A DNA stretch of 64,000 bases. It comes from Ectocarpus siliculosus. Its lineage: Eukaryota > Sar > Phaeophyceae > Ectocarpales > Ectocarpaceae. Of the stretch, positions 24,313 to 36,500 are shown piece by piece. The stretch lies in NCBI GenBank assembly GCA_000310025.1, contig FN649726.1, forward strand, positions 149,317 through 213,316, given 5' to 3'. Position 1 is the first letter of the stretch, and the number at the start of each line of letters is the position of its first letter. Below the pieces are notes generated by a model. The model did no database searches. It was not told the origin of the DNA and worked only from the letters and a program-made list of their open reading frames with translations. The position numbers and the translations under genes are program-made.

Positions 24313-24765
24313 CAGGAGATCGGCTGGCTCTCTTCTTGACGCCGCTCTTAGGCAGAGAATTTGCGTGTGTCCTCAAAAACAAAGCTCTTCGTCTGTCGGG
24401 ATATATTCCTGCCGGCAACAAGGCCAACAATAGATATTTCCTGGACGAGATGGATTCTTTCTTGACGGTGCGAAGCCGGTGGTGGTTGCAAACCTGGCGG
24501 TGTGATCACGCGATCGCGCAGCGTTGCGTTTGACATGAACTGGGGGGCAAAAAGCGGGACCGCAAAAAGCGGTCACCAAAGGGGACACGCACATTGAAAC
24601 TATATGCGTCCATATACCCATCCGCGCGCCCCCCGGTAACACGCCGCGTGCCGCAGCGCCGCAGCCCTACCCACAACCCCAGCCACTGAGAGCAGCGGTG
24701 AGCTCCACAAGCTGCGAAGCTGGGCGATATCTGTCGTGAACTTCCCACAGCCCTCGTTGCACCAG
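24313..24765. promoter_or_regulatory. Divergent promoter region of PEX11 and EFG1
   Basis: 453 bp between two outward-facing start codons. It must hold both promoters and 5' untranslated regions. No named element is recognised. Confidence 0.5.
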
Positions 24766-27700
24766 ATGCCGCACACGAATCGCGCGAGGCGCGCCGACCA
24801 TTACCGCTCTATCGATGGCGCCGGCAGCAGCGGCAACAACAGCAGCTCAGCAACGACCAGTTTCAACAGAAACCATGGCGGCGGCAGGAAGCGCTCGCAC
24901 CAAGAGCAAGATGGTGGTGCCCTCGACTACAACCACGACACCAATGTCAAAGCCTCCGAGCGCTACGGTGGGCGTAGCCCTGGTGCCGGCGGCGGCGGCG
25001 GCGGCGGCTGGGGAGCTGGTCGCGGTAGGGGCGGAGCGAGGTCGGGAGGTGGCGGCACAGGTAGGGGTGGTGGCGGTGGACGCGGAGGAGCCGCGGAGGA
25101 AGCCGGCGGCGGCAGCGGTGGAATAGCCGGTAGCTCAACAGCAGCAGGACGAGGAAAAGGAAAGGGCAAGAACCCTTCCGCGAAGAACCGCATCCGGAGT
25201 CTAACGCGGCTGATGAACAAACCGGTGAGAGATTGACGCATTCTCCGGATTTGGATGTGTCGTCGTGCTGTGGTTGTACCAGCGAGAGGCAGCAGCTGCG
25301 GGACACCACGGGCACAGCTGTTGGCCCAGTCGTTGGTTGGCTTGTGTCAGCGACGTGCCTTCCGGGTACCATGTACCGATCACGCGCGTATCGTATGTAC
25401 AGTTCCTAAGATACCCGAACGCTGAGCTTGAAAATTTCTGTGCCAATGAATGGCACTGCATTCCCGCCTGGCAAGTCGCATGATTGTTGGAAGGCTCCAA
25501 TCCTCGTGCCGCAACTTGCCAACTCCTGAGGTGCTTTCGCGGGGTAAAGTTGAAACCAAGAGAATTAGAGAGCGCTCCAAGATCGTGCAGACGTGTGATG
25601 GGATCTGCAATACCACCTGGCTCCTTTGCGAACGTTTCCCAGCACCACACCTTCACTCAAATTCCATCTTCGTCTCCGGCCTTTGCTCAATTCGAACACA
25701 CGATCTGTGCGTCCGGTGCGTGTCTCTATACGTTGGGGCGTGTGCTCAGGGCATCGAAGAGGAACAGCGGTTACACTTGCAGCGGCAGGTTGAAGAGCTA
25801 GAGGGAAAGGTGTCGGAGCGTGAAAAGCAGGAGCGAGAACGAACTCTTGCCATCAAGTGAGTCCTTTGCTGTTGTCGTGAAACATGTCACTGCATGTTGG
25901 TATGCCTGTGGAGGGCAGGTGGGAAAGAGGAATACGCCGTGGAGACTCGCCCGCTCTATTACGCTTTGCTTAGCAATGGCACCCATACCCGGAGGTTCAC
26001 TGGTTGGGAACAGGTTGATGGTAACGTAGATTTCGTTGCAGTCATGCTGTCGGATCTGTTTGTTTGTCTGGTGTGTGTGCCGAAGGGTACTCGACACCGC
26101 CAAGTACGGCAACATGTCGACTTTGAAAGGCTACCCCGCCATCGAGGCGCAGCATCCACGCCGCTGTATCCGGTTGCGCTCAACCATTGTATCGGCTCAC
26201 GGCCTGGATCTTAACGCTTGCAGAAGTATGGACCAAGATTCGGTTGAAGTGGCCATCGTAGGGCTAAGCCTGCTTGCTCGGCACTACCCTGTCCCCCGTC
26301 CCTGCCCTACTGCGGCGTTCAGGTACCACAAGGCAAAGTTTTTCGACCGCAGGAAAGCTCTCCGCCGACTGGCCCAAATTCACCGCAAGTTGAAGGGGGT
26401 GAGTTACCAGCAGGGGTGGGTGGGTATTTGTGGTCCCTCCTCCCCCGAGATTTCTATGTACCGCGCAGCAGTTGCAGATTACGGAGCTCGTGACTCAAGC
26501 GATAACGTTGATGTTTGCAGCTTTGTATTTCACGTCATGGGTTTGCTCCAACGAATTCGGCGTTGTCCCAACCACCCGAACAACATTTCTTCAGTCCTAG
26601 GCTGGTCACGAAGTACAGTTCCAATGTGGAAGAGGTTTCGTGTCGGAAGCATCATTAATGGTGTGGTTGGTGACGATGAGCATGCGCGTTCTCCCCGTTG
26701 TCAGGGAACAAGAAACCCTGTTTGTTGAAAGTCCTCACCAGCTCACCCATGTCTGTGCTTTACAGGGGGAGGGTGGTCTCGTCCTAAAAATGATGGAAGA
26801 ATCAACAGAACCCGCTTGTGTCCCGCCACCCCGTGTCCTTGTTGCCCTTCCTCCAACGGCGCGATGTGATGCAGGACATCGAAGAGGCCGCGCGGGCGGA
26901 GCTGGAGCGAAAACGAGATACCGAGGAAGCAGACCTCAAGGTACCGCCTACACGTGATCATGGGCTGCCAACGGAGTTGTAGCTACTATTGCCAAGATTT
27001 ATGTAGGTGTTGCCGGCGGCGGTCCGCTTGTGCTCAGGTATTGGGAGGAACATTGCCGGTGGCGCGCCGTCACTCAACGTACCTATGCTCCTGGCAGAAG
27101 TTCCACCTGTTTTGAAGCAGAGAAAAACACGAATTGGCCACGCGCTCCCGCTCGTGAAGCCTAAGCGCTGAATCCTTATTTTTCATTTATTCCCGGAACT
27201 TACGTTTGCCCGCTTTTTCCCAACCGGCCACCCCCGACACCCACCACAACAGTACGTGCTCTACTTCCCCAAGGACAAGAAATACCTCCCGCTGGGAAAG
27301 GGGAAAGAGGGCCCCCCACGTGCCCAGCGGTCCCATGTGCGCTTCCTGAAGGAGGCGTTGGTGCGAGGGGAGGCAGCCGGATGGACGGAGTTCCAGGAGA
27401 ACCTCGACAAGTTTGTCACCGGCGGCGGGGAGGGCGGCCGGCCTAAGGTAGCCGTGGACGCCGCCGCTGCCGCGGAGGAGGGCGATGTCAAACGGAACAA
27501 GGGAATCGGGGCTCTTCCTGTGGTGGCGCAGCAAAAGCTGTGGGATGACGGGGAGGACAACAGCAGCGCGGAAGGGGAGGGCACGGGAAAAAGTGACGCG
27601 GAAGAAAGCGAATCAGATTCCGGGGATGGTGTGGCCGGCCAACAAGGAGCGGGAAAGGACGCTGCTCCAGCGGCCCGCGGAAAGAAGGTCAAGAGGCAGC

Positions 27701-28662
27701 CAACGGAGTCTGGATCGGGGAGTTGGGAGCCGGAGCAAGGAGAAGCAGCAGGGGATAGCTCCGATTCGGCGGGGGAACTCAGCGGCGACGAGGGTTTCGG
27801 GGCCGCCGCCAGCGACGAAGACGACGCTTATAGCTTCGCCGAGGCGAGGATGAGGTGGGCTAGCGGCGGCGGTGGGAGCACAAGCGGGCGCAGTGACGGT
27901 AGTGACACCGACGGCCACGACAGCGACGGAAGCGTCGGGGACATTTACGCCGATGCTCTCGCGAGATCTAACGGCGGCGGAGGCGCTTCAAAGGCGGTTC
28001 AGAGCGACCGGCGGCGGGGTGGCAGTGACAACGACGGAGACAGCAGCAGTGACAGCGATGAGGACGGCAGCAGCGACAGCGGCGACACGGCAGAAGAGAA
28101 GCCAGCGTTAGCAGGGAAGAGGAAGAGTCAGCCGACGGCAGCGCCCCCTTCGGTCCCGGAGGGCAGCGAACATGAGGATAGCGGGGATGACATTGACCTC
28201 AAGGACGACTTCTTCATGGAAGAGAAGGGAAGCGGGGACGAAGAGCAAGCCCACCAAACGGGGGAGTACACTACCGGTAAAAACGCACGCGCCAGACGTG
28301 ACGCGCGAAGACGCGCCAGCGGGGAAAACCGTGGTGGCGGCCGGAGGGGGCGCGGTGGACGGGGTGACCAGCAGGGTGGATGGGGGGGTCAACGGGGGCG
28401 AGGGCGGTCTGCTTTTGGTGGACGGGGCACGGGACGAGGATTCACCGCGAGCAACAAAAGATCCAAGGGTGAAGCGAACGCAACAGGCACCGGGCGGGCA
28501 TGGATACCGCACGGGCGTGGCGGCGGGGGAAGGCGGGGAGGGTTTGCAGGCACCGGAGGGACCGCATCTGGCCGCGGAGGCCGAGGGAGAGGGAGAGGAG
28601 CAGTAGGCGGTGACGGCGGCGCTGCTCGTCCAAACAAGAAGATCCGCTTCGACGACGACTAG
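24766..28662 (+). CDS. EFG1: EFG1-like rRNA-processing protein with acidic and RGG tail
   Basis: Five exons join in phase: 24766-25224, 25750-25856, 26323-26398, 26875-26940, 27253-28662; 705 aa. The EFG1 domain runs across exons 1-5: KNRIRSLTRLMNK (about 138-151), EEEQRLHLQRQVEELEGK, LAIKYHKAKFFDRRKALRRL, a charged helix, then YVLYFPKDKKYLPL (about 237-250). Yeast Efg1 is a nucleolar factor for 18S rRNA maturation (family knowledge). Unusually, the domain is followed by about 440 residues: a Ser/Asp/Glu-rich acidic stretch (about 320-560), then an Arg/Gly-rich RGG region (about 585-690) and a basic end, all in one exon. The N-terminus is also Gly-rich (about 70-125). Such acidic plus RGG tails are common in nucleolar proteins, which fits the role. 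The ATG at 24766 is the first in frame. Confidence 0.85.
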
Positions 28663-30525
28663 CCAAGACGATTAAGTCGAGCTTCTGGGCGTGTATCAAT
28701 CTCGGTATCGGCGTTCGTAGCGGCGTTGTTGTTGGTTGAGCTGACGAACATGATGGGTCCGAGTGCAAGGGGCGGGGTTTACGCTCCAAATGCGGCAAGC
28801 CGACAAGAAGAGCATGTTTGATCGGAAAGCATCAGTGTCGTTGCTGATTTTCCCAGCACCTGGGGGGAATTCAGGGTGATGCCCGTCTGGTCAGGTGTTT
28901 CAGCACGACAAGCCTTCGAGGTTTAAGTGGTCAAATACGCTGGAAAACGCTGCTATGCTGCTGTGTTCTTTACTTATACCCCATTTGTTGGGTTTTTGAA
29001 GAGAATGAACTTCCAACAAGAGCATAATACAAACTTGTTGGGTTTCCGTACACCCCTAACCTCACCTTCAAAGACTGTGGCAAGAGCGCAAGAGCCGTTT
29101 CTGAGGCTGCGCACACCTCAAACACAAGGAAAACACGAAAACACACACCGACACGCAACGCCGAAAAAGGCAGGTCAGCCAAGAGAGAGGACTGTAAACT
29201 ATGACTCGAAAGTATTTATCCCCACGCAAAACGTTACAAAAACCGAGGCCTTGACCGGCTAAACCAAAACCAACAATATCACTACATTACGACCGACCGC
29301 CACAACGAATAACTCGGCTTTTGTCGCACTCCGCTTAGGCCACCAACTCCTTCCCCGCGAGATGCGATCAGACCTTCATCAATACATACCAACCAACCAG
29401 ACGCGGCATGGGAAGCATCTACCGCATCAAAATGAGTTTCTTGTCTACAGAGCCACAGAGGACCAATGACGCAGCCTTTCATTGCTCGTCCGTCATACCA
29501 CGTGAACTTCCAACTCAATTACACCTCTCTTTTTCTTTGTTGTTGTCGCCGCCGTCATCAGATAGCGGGCCAAAATATCGCTAAAGACGTCAACGACAAC
29601 CGTTCAACCCTGGAACACGCCATGAAAGACAGCACTAGCATCAAACCCATACGGACGTTGTACAGCCTGAAAAGGTGAGCTCCCTAATCCCGCAATGTTC
29701 ACACACAAAGTTGTAAGAATTTGGCCGCACAATCCAAGAAAAAAGTAAACACAAACCTGCTACATGCTGATTACCCTTCCTACGCCGTCCAACGTCTGCT
29801 GTTGTTGAGCGGTTCGGTCTCCCCGAAGGATTGCCAGATCGATACATAACTCGACGCTCGAAAGAACAGCTAATTTGACAAGCGGAGGATCGCAGAGACA
29901 TGAGCGCATCGGCCACAAGAAAATAAAAGAAACGAAACGTAGGTATCAACACGAGACGGCCCACAAGAACACACGACAGCAGAAAGAAACACCGACAGGA
30001 AACATCCAAAGACCGAACACAACCCGAATGTCACGTGATAGATACTACGGCACCCGGGCCGGCCAAAAAGTACGCAGCCACCTGCTTCATTCACCTGGTG
30101 CATCTATGGTCGGAGATAATTCTGTCTAGACAAGTGAACTGCACACACCTGTTGCGTGCTTCGCGCCACGGTCCGTGGACCGAGCGACAAAACTCAAACA
30201 ACACGGCGAAAAACCACAGGCTTCACACACCTACAGCCCGGAGAATAGACAGGGTTGGGGGTTGCTACTTATTTCTTGCTTTCGCGGGACCTGCCCTGTA
30301 CAAACTCAGTGCACGACCCACGGGATACCTCCAAGGCCTACACCAGGCAGCAAGTTTTTTTTTAGATCACAACAAAACACGCTCTTATCCCCCCCTAAAC
30401 GACGCTCCATCTCTCGCCTCTCGGTACCCACCTACCGCCACGAGCTTACAAAATGCCTCTATGTATGTAACGCACGCCACCATCCGTAAAATTGAGAAAC
30501 GCATTTTTGTTGGCGTAACGGGCGC
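28663..30525. other. Convergent spacer between EFG1 and the MYB gene, with one exon-like island
   Basis: About 1.86 kb. Most of it is AT-richer and shows nothing. At 29562-29674 (plus) a 113-bp open segment is bounded by a long pyrimidine tract ending in CATCAG and by AAAAG/GTGAGC, a textbook acceptor and donor; its frame includes STLEHAMKDSTSIKPIRTLY. No partner exon was found. On the minus strand the same stretch has a TTTTCAG acceptor and a hydrophobic frame ending in a stop, so the strand is uncertain. Confidence 0.35.
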
Positions 30526-33500
30526 CTACGACATAAGAGTCGTTGCGGGGCTGGACCGGCAGAAGTCCATGAGTGACAGCGTCGCCGGCGCCGGGGGTGA
30601 GCCAGCGTCGCGTCCGATGCCCCCGGTCCTATCACAAGTTAACAAAAACAAAACAGCGATGTCCACAAAGGTTAAAATCGACCAAGGCGTGTGAGATCCA
30701 TCGAGGAGCTAAACAAGGTCTTGGGTGTGCACGAATCGCAGCAACGGTCATCGTCATCGCCGCCACAGCAAAGCTCATCACTTGGCTCCATCACTCGGAA
30801 ACCCCGTTGAACATGAACACCAAACCCTCATAGTGAAACGGAACAAAACTTTTGTTAGCAACCAGAGCCACGCACCTCTTCGGGCCATCGGAAGATCGCA
30901 CCGCGAGCAGCGCCGAGGCCGCCGCGGCCGCAGCCTCCGTATCGTTGGTGGCCGCGGTGGCGGCTGTAGTGGCGGCCGCGCCGGCGGCAGCACTCGCGCC
31001 AGAGGCGCCGGTCGCCGCGGCGTTGGTGCCGCCACTAGACTTGCCGCCGTTGTTGTTCTCGGCGGGGCTCCTGTCGTACAGGATGGCACGGCGCTTGACG
31101 ACTGGGGTCACAGCCGCTCCGCCGCCCGCCCGGGCATCTCGCACTTGGTAGCCACCGCTGACACCGCCGGAGCCATCTTCCGGACTTGAGCCGGAGGCGA
31201 AGAAGCCGTCCACGTCGCCACCGCTGCTGCGGGAGTTGGGGGTGGCGGCCAGCTGGTCCAGCTTGCGCTTCGGCAGGAAGGATTGGTCGTTGTCGCTCAT
31301 ACCTGCGCAACGGAGGAGAGGGGCGGAGTCAATCAGTTGTTGCGCACACCTCTTCCCAAGAAAATGCACAGCCAAACACGCAAGGGGACAAAGAAAAGAG
31401 ACCAACACGAACGGACACAGGAAACACCACACGCGTAGCCATCCCAGAGGTGACACGGTCTGACACAGCAGGGGAAGAAGGCTGCTTATGGATGTACGTC
31501 TCACACGGCACCACGGCTCATGCAACGGCTCATCATACGCCACTGCAGGTGTGCTGTTGTATATGCGAAAAGAAGCTACAAGAGATGCGCTACCTCAGCA
31601 GGCGTGTATCCCTTCTGTGCGAGGCCGTGTCACCTCCCGTGCGGCCGCGTGTGTCGTAACGGCACGGCACTTGTGTCCTCCAAAACTTCCACCGTACAGT
31701 GCAACAGGCAATGATCGCCACAAACACAGACGCTGCAACAGAGGAGAGCCAAACCACAACCAAAAACGAACAGAACAGTCCGAACGACCCAATAGTGATA
31801 AACAATACTCACAACCGTCGCTCTCGCAGCCAGCCATCATGTGGTATGACGGTGAATCCTGGGCGGGGCTGCCACCGATGTTAGACCCACCCCGTCCGAA
31901 CATGCGGTTCGTGGTTGACTGGCTCGAGCGGGTCCGAGGCGAACCTGGAGACGATCAACGCCAAAAACGAAAGGCAGCTTAGGGTTAGTGGGACACAAAC
32001 CCGATTACTACCAGTCGCACTGCGTGTATGGTTGAAGCTGGCGTCGGGTCTCACGCGCTCAAGGTACAATCAAGACGCAGACCCAATTTCGTCGCGCCGC
32101 TTCGATAGATACTTATCTCTTTCACGCCATGCCACCGCAACACGTACGATCTGCAAGCAGCTAACTCACCCTTACCCCTGCCGGCCTGAACGCCTCCAGA
32201 CCGCCCGCGACTGGCCTCCGCCGACGAAGGAGCACGGTGACCACCTGCGCTGGCCTTGAACTCCCTCAGGTCGCGCGCGGCGGAGCTGATGTCCATGAAC
32301 TCGTCTCGAGTGTCGTCCGCATCGTTGCCCCCGCCATTGCCCCCTCTTCTCCCTCCGCCGGGAGTGCGCAACGTCGCGTCTTCGACATGGTACGGCGAGA
32401 TGTCGGCCGCGGTAATAGCCGACAGAGCGGGGGACGCTCCGTTGTGCCTCCCGCCCCAGAGGGGGGACATGTCGGGTGTGTCGGCCGCGGGACCCCCGCC
32501 GCTGCCACTGCCGCCACCGCTAGCCGAGCCCCCGTGGAACCGGCCCATGCCGCCGGGCTGTCGACGTTTGTTCTTCGGAGTGTCCCATGCGGGCAACGTG
32601 ACGTCTGTTGCCGCGGCGGCGGTGATCAACGCCGCAGGAGAGTGCGTATCTGATGGGAGAACAAAAAAAAAAATTGGGCCGTCGGTGAGCTACTTCCGGA
32701 GGTGACAAATGTCTGGGGCGGAATCCAATCACGGAGACTGAACGTGGACGAGCTTGCCAGCGGTTCCAAAAAAATATGTAAGCGGAGCACGACTGCAACC
32801 ACCGTATCCGTATCACTCCTCTCAAGTTGGAGCAGGAACGTTTTGGAACACGCACCGCAGAATCCCATAACAGAAACATCACACTATAATACGTGTAGCT
32901 AAATTTTACTACAAGAGAGGATACCCCGAACAACATCTTAGCTTACCGTTCAAAGAGGAGTACTGAGACATGCCCGTGCCTCCAGGAGTGTTGGGGAAGA
33001 AGCTGTGGAGGCTGGGCGAGGCGCTCCCTCGGTCTTTAAAGCTCACGTCGTGGATACGCTTGCTCAAGCCAGTCATGACCCTGCAGAGGCGGGGCGCGGG
33101 TGTGGTTGGTTACGAGAGCAAGGGTCAGGCAGGCGTGTCAACACCAAACACAGCTGGCAGTGCAACCACAAGCGCAGCAACTCCAACACCGTGCCGGCTA
33201 ATCACGAAACGCCAGACCTAACCAGAGGCTGAAGATAAGGCAGAAGGGAGGTTCTACAGACGAAACAACAACAGAGCATCAATGTATAGCCGGCGAGCAA
33301 CCACATGACTACCTACCCCATCGGAGAAGATCCAGCGGCGCGCAATCTCTTGTCCGGCGTCAGCGGCTCCCAACCCGCCCGCGCCTGCCCATCAGCAAAC
33401 GACTCCTCCGACCCAGCGCTCGAACTGCTTCGACTGGGACGCTTGGCCCCGTCGCCGGCCGCACCAGCACGCCGGCGGCCTCGCTTCGGCTGCTTCCTGG

Positions 33501-36500
33501 GGCCTCGTACCCCCTTCCCGCGCCCCTTCCCCGCTGACGCCTGCGCGTTGTCGCCCATTTCGTCCTCGCTGCTGTCGGCTTGCCTCGGCTGCTGACCCCG
33601 ACGGCGGCTCCGACTCGCAGAGTCGGGCTCGCCGGTGGTGCCGATAGCAGGGCGCCCGCGGCCTGCACCGCCCGCACGGCTTGCCGACGGAGGTGCGGCA
33701 GCGCTCGCTGCTGGCGCCACCGCGGCGGCGGCGGTGGCGGCGGCAGCAGCCTGTGCTCGGGCAAAGCTCGCTGCGGCAGACGAGGAAGGCGAAGCACTGG
33801 CGGCGGCGGTGGCGGTGGCGGTGGCCGCCGCTTGCGGTTTGGAAGCGTTGGCCGGCTGCCGGGATTTGGAGGTGGTAGGCTGTACCACCCCGTCGACTTC
33901 GATGCGCTTGCGCGGAGGGCGTCCTGGCCAAGGGTGTGGGGAAAAGAGAGGTTCGGTGAGTCAGGGTGGTCGCGAAGGGAATAAAAGGAAGGGTCCTGAC
34001 GCAAGGAAAATGGATCACCGATTCGAGGCCGTGGACATGTCCCGCCTTCTTGACCTGCACGAACGCGAGCGGGTTAGGCTAGTGAAAGAAGAACGACGAA
34101 AAACACAGTGCACCAAGACCAGCAGACCACAGGACAGCACTTCATGATAGCATACAAAAAAGAGCAACGATCACCATCGAAAAACACGACCTCCAGGTCG
34201 ATAGCTCTATTCGGGGACAGGCGGATGGGACGGGGGGCGGGGGGGCTTTACCTCGGCGTGTTGCAGGCTCGTTCGGGTTGCTCACGGTAATCCTGCCCCT
34301 CACAGCGGCCAAGGCGATATCGATCACGTTCTTGAACCCGTGTCCCTCAAACTCTGGGCTGTTCGGGGTGAGATCCGTGCGGGCGAACACGATTTCCGCC
34401 TTCCGCTTCATGGAGGAGTTCCAGTGATTCTTGATGGCGTTGTCCGTTCGCCCGGGCATCACCTTCGCGATCTCTGCCCACTTGTTGCCGAGCTTCTGGT
34501 GCTGGATCAGGATTGTGTGGTCCTGCAAATAGAACGGTTCCGGATTCTCGGTTTGTCATGGTCGAAAATGCGAAGGACTTGCACCAACGCGTCATCAACG
34601 AACGTTAAGAGCGAGGGAAAGAGAAAACCGCAAAAATATCTACGGAACACATCGACCACAACCACCGCGGTCCAGACGACAAAACCCCTAACACTCCGGT
34701 GCACGTCACAGAAGAAAATAGCAACGATGAACGGTACCAGCGCCACCCCAAGCAACCAAACCCGCTCGCACACCTCGTGCTCGCTCCAGGGAACTTTGCT
34801 AATGTGCGGGTTCAGGTGGTTGTGCCAGCGCTCGCGGCACTGCTTGCCGGTGCGGCCGGGGAGCTGAGCGGCGATGCAGCTCCACTTCTTTGCGCCGATC
34901 TGACCCACGAGCTCCGCCACACGCGCATCGTCTTCGGGGGACCAGGGCCCCTTGGTGCCGCCGTTGAAGACCTTGGTCCAGCGGTGGAAGCACTGCATGT
35001 CCGTCTTTCCGGGGATACTATCGGCCACCTGTAGTGTAGGGATTTCGCAAGGATTTCACAAGAGAGATAGGTGTCCACGAATGAGCAACCAAACGAGAGC
35101 AACGAAGTTGTTTTGCTGTTGTGGTTGTCTTCACAGTAGGAAAAAAACATAGCGGTTTCCGCTCCATAGATTCGGACGTTTTTACTCAACCGAAGCGGAA
35201 CAAAAACAATGGCCGGTACTGTTGTAGTTAAGGACACGTTTTCCGTATAGTAAAGAATTGGTTCACAACTGCTGTTTGAGAGAAAAGGTGGCCTTTAATC
35301 GTTCGCCGCGGGGGGGGGGGGGGGGGGNNNNNNNNNNNNNNNNNNNNNNNNNNNNNNNNNNNNNNNNNNNNNNNNNNNNNNNNNNNNNNNNNNNNNNNNN
35401 NNNNNNNNNNNNNNNNNNNNNNNNNNNNNNNNNNNNNNNNNNNNNNNNNNNNNNNNNNNNNNNNNNNNNNNNNNNNNNNNNNNNNNNNNNNNNNNNNNNN
35501 NNNNNNNNNNNNNNNNNNNNNNNNNNNNNNNNNNNNNNNNNNNNNNNNNNNNNNNNNNNNNNNNNNNNNNNNAGACGGTAACCTGGTTGCCGAGTTCACG
35601 AAGTGAATTGGCTTGTTTTACAACGTCGTTGCCAATCGACGAAAACCCAATCCCGATGGCAAACACCGAGTGGGGGGCTTGTTTTACAACGTCGTTGCCA
35701 AAGCGACGAAAACCCAAACCCCGATGGCAAACACCGGGGGGGGGGGGGGTGTACTCATAGTCGTGCATGCCGTAGTCGTTTGACCATTGACCTCGCATCC
35801 CTACAAAGCCGGGACGGAGCACGCCGGGTTCTCACCGGACCAGGCTCTCACATCACCAAGCGCGAAGCGCCGTGAGGTATTTGGCGAGTCGCATGAAGGG
35901 TGAGCTGCATCCTGCTAAGGGTGTTCGGCATCTTGTGCTTACTTCCTTGCGTACGGATGACAGCTACGTATGACTTAATTTATTTTCTGGTGCTTTCACT
36001 TCCAGAGACAGTTGTAAGCACTGTGTAACTGCCCCGAGGGAGCTTGCCCATTTTAACACAACGTGGTACGATCATCCCCCGTTGCGCAGAGTGAGGTTTC
36101 TCGACCCCGCACAACATGATCTACTCGACCACCATTATGGTTACCGCCAAAAAAAAAAAACGAGGTAAAAAAAAAACGGTAACCTGGTTGCCGAGTTCAC
36201 GAAGTGAATTGGCTTGTTTACAACGTCGTTGCCAAGCGACGAAAACCCAACCCCGATGACAAACACCGGGGGGGGCGGCATGTTTTGCAACGTCGTTGCC
36301 AAGCGACGAAAACCCAACCCCGATGGCAAACATCGGGGAGGCTGGGGGGGACGGGAAAAAAACTCATTTCGGGAAAGCCTTCGTAAATAGTCACCATTGG
36401 ACGACATGCCTCCCAGAAGAAAGCGGGAAACATCACAAGCTCACGTACACACGTGGTGGACCCAGTATCGACCAACAACAGACTACACACGAGAATTAGC

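Noticed and set aside
30035-30694. 219-codon plus-strand frame
   Set aside because: Antisense to the last MYB exon, low-quality composition, no splice partner.
35578-36350. Repeated units considered as a CRISPR-like array
   Set aside because: Units are variable, separated by G runs rather than unique spacers, in a eukaryotic intron; a minisatellite explains them.
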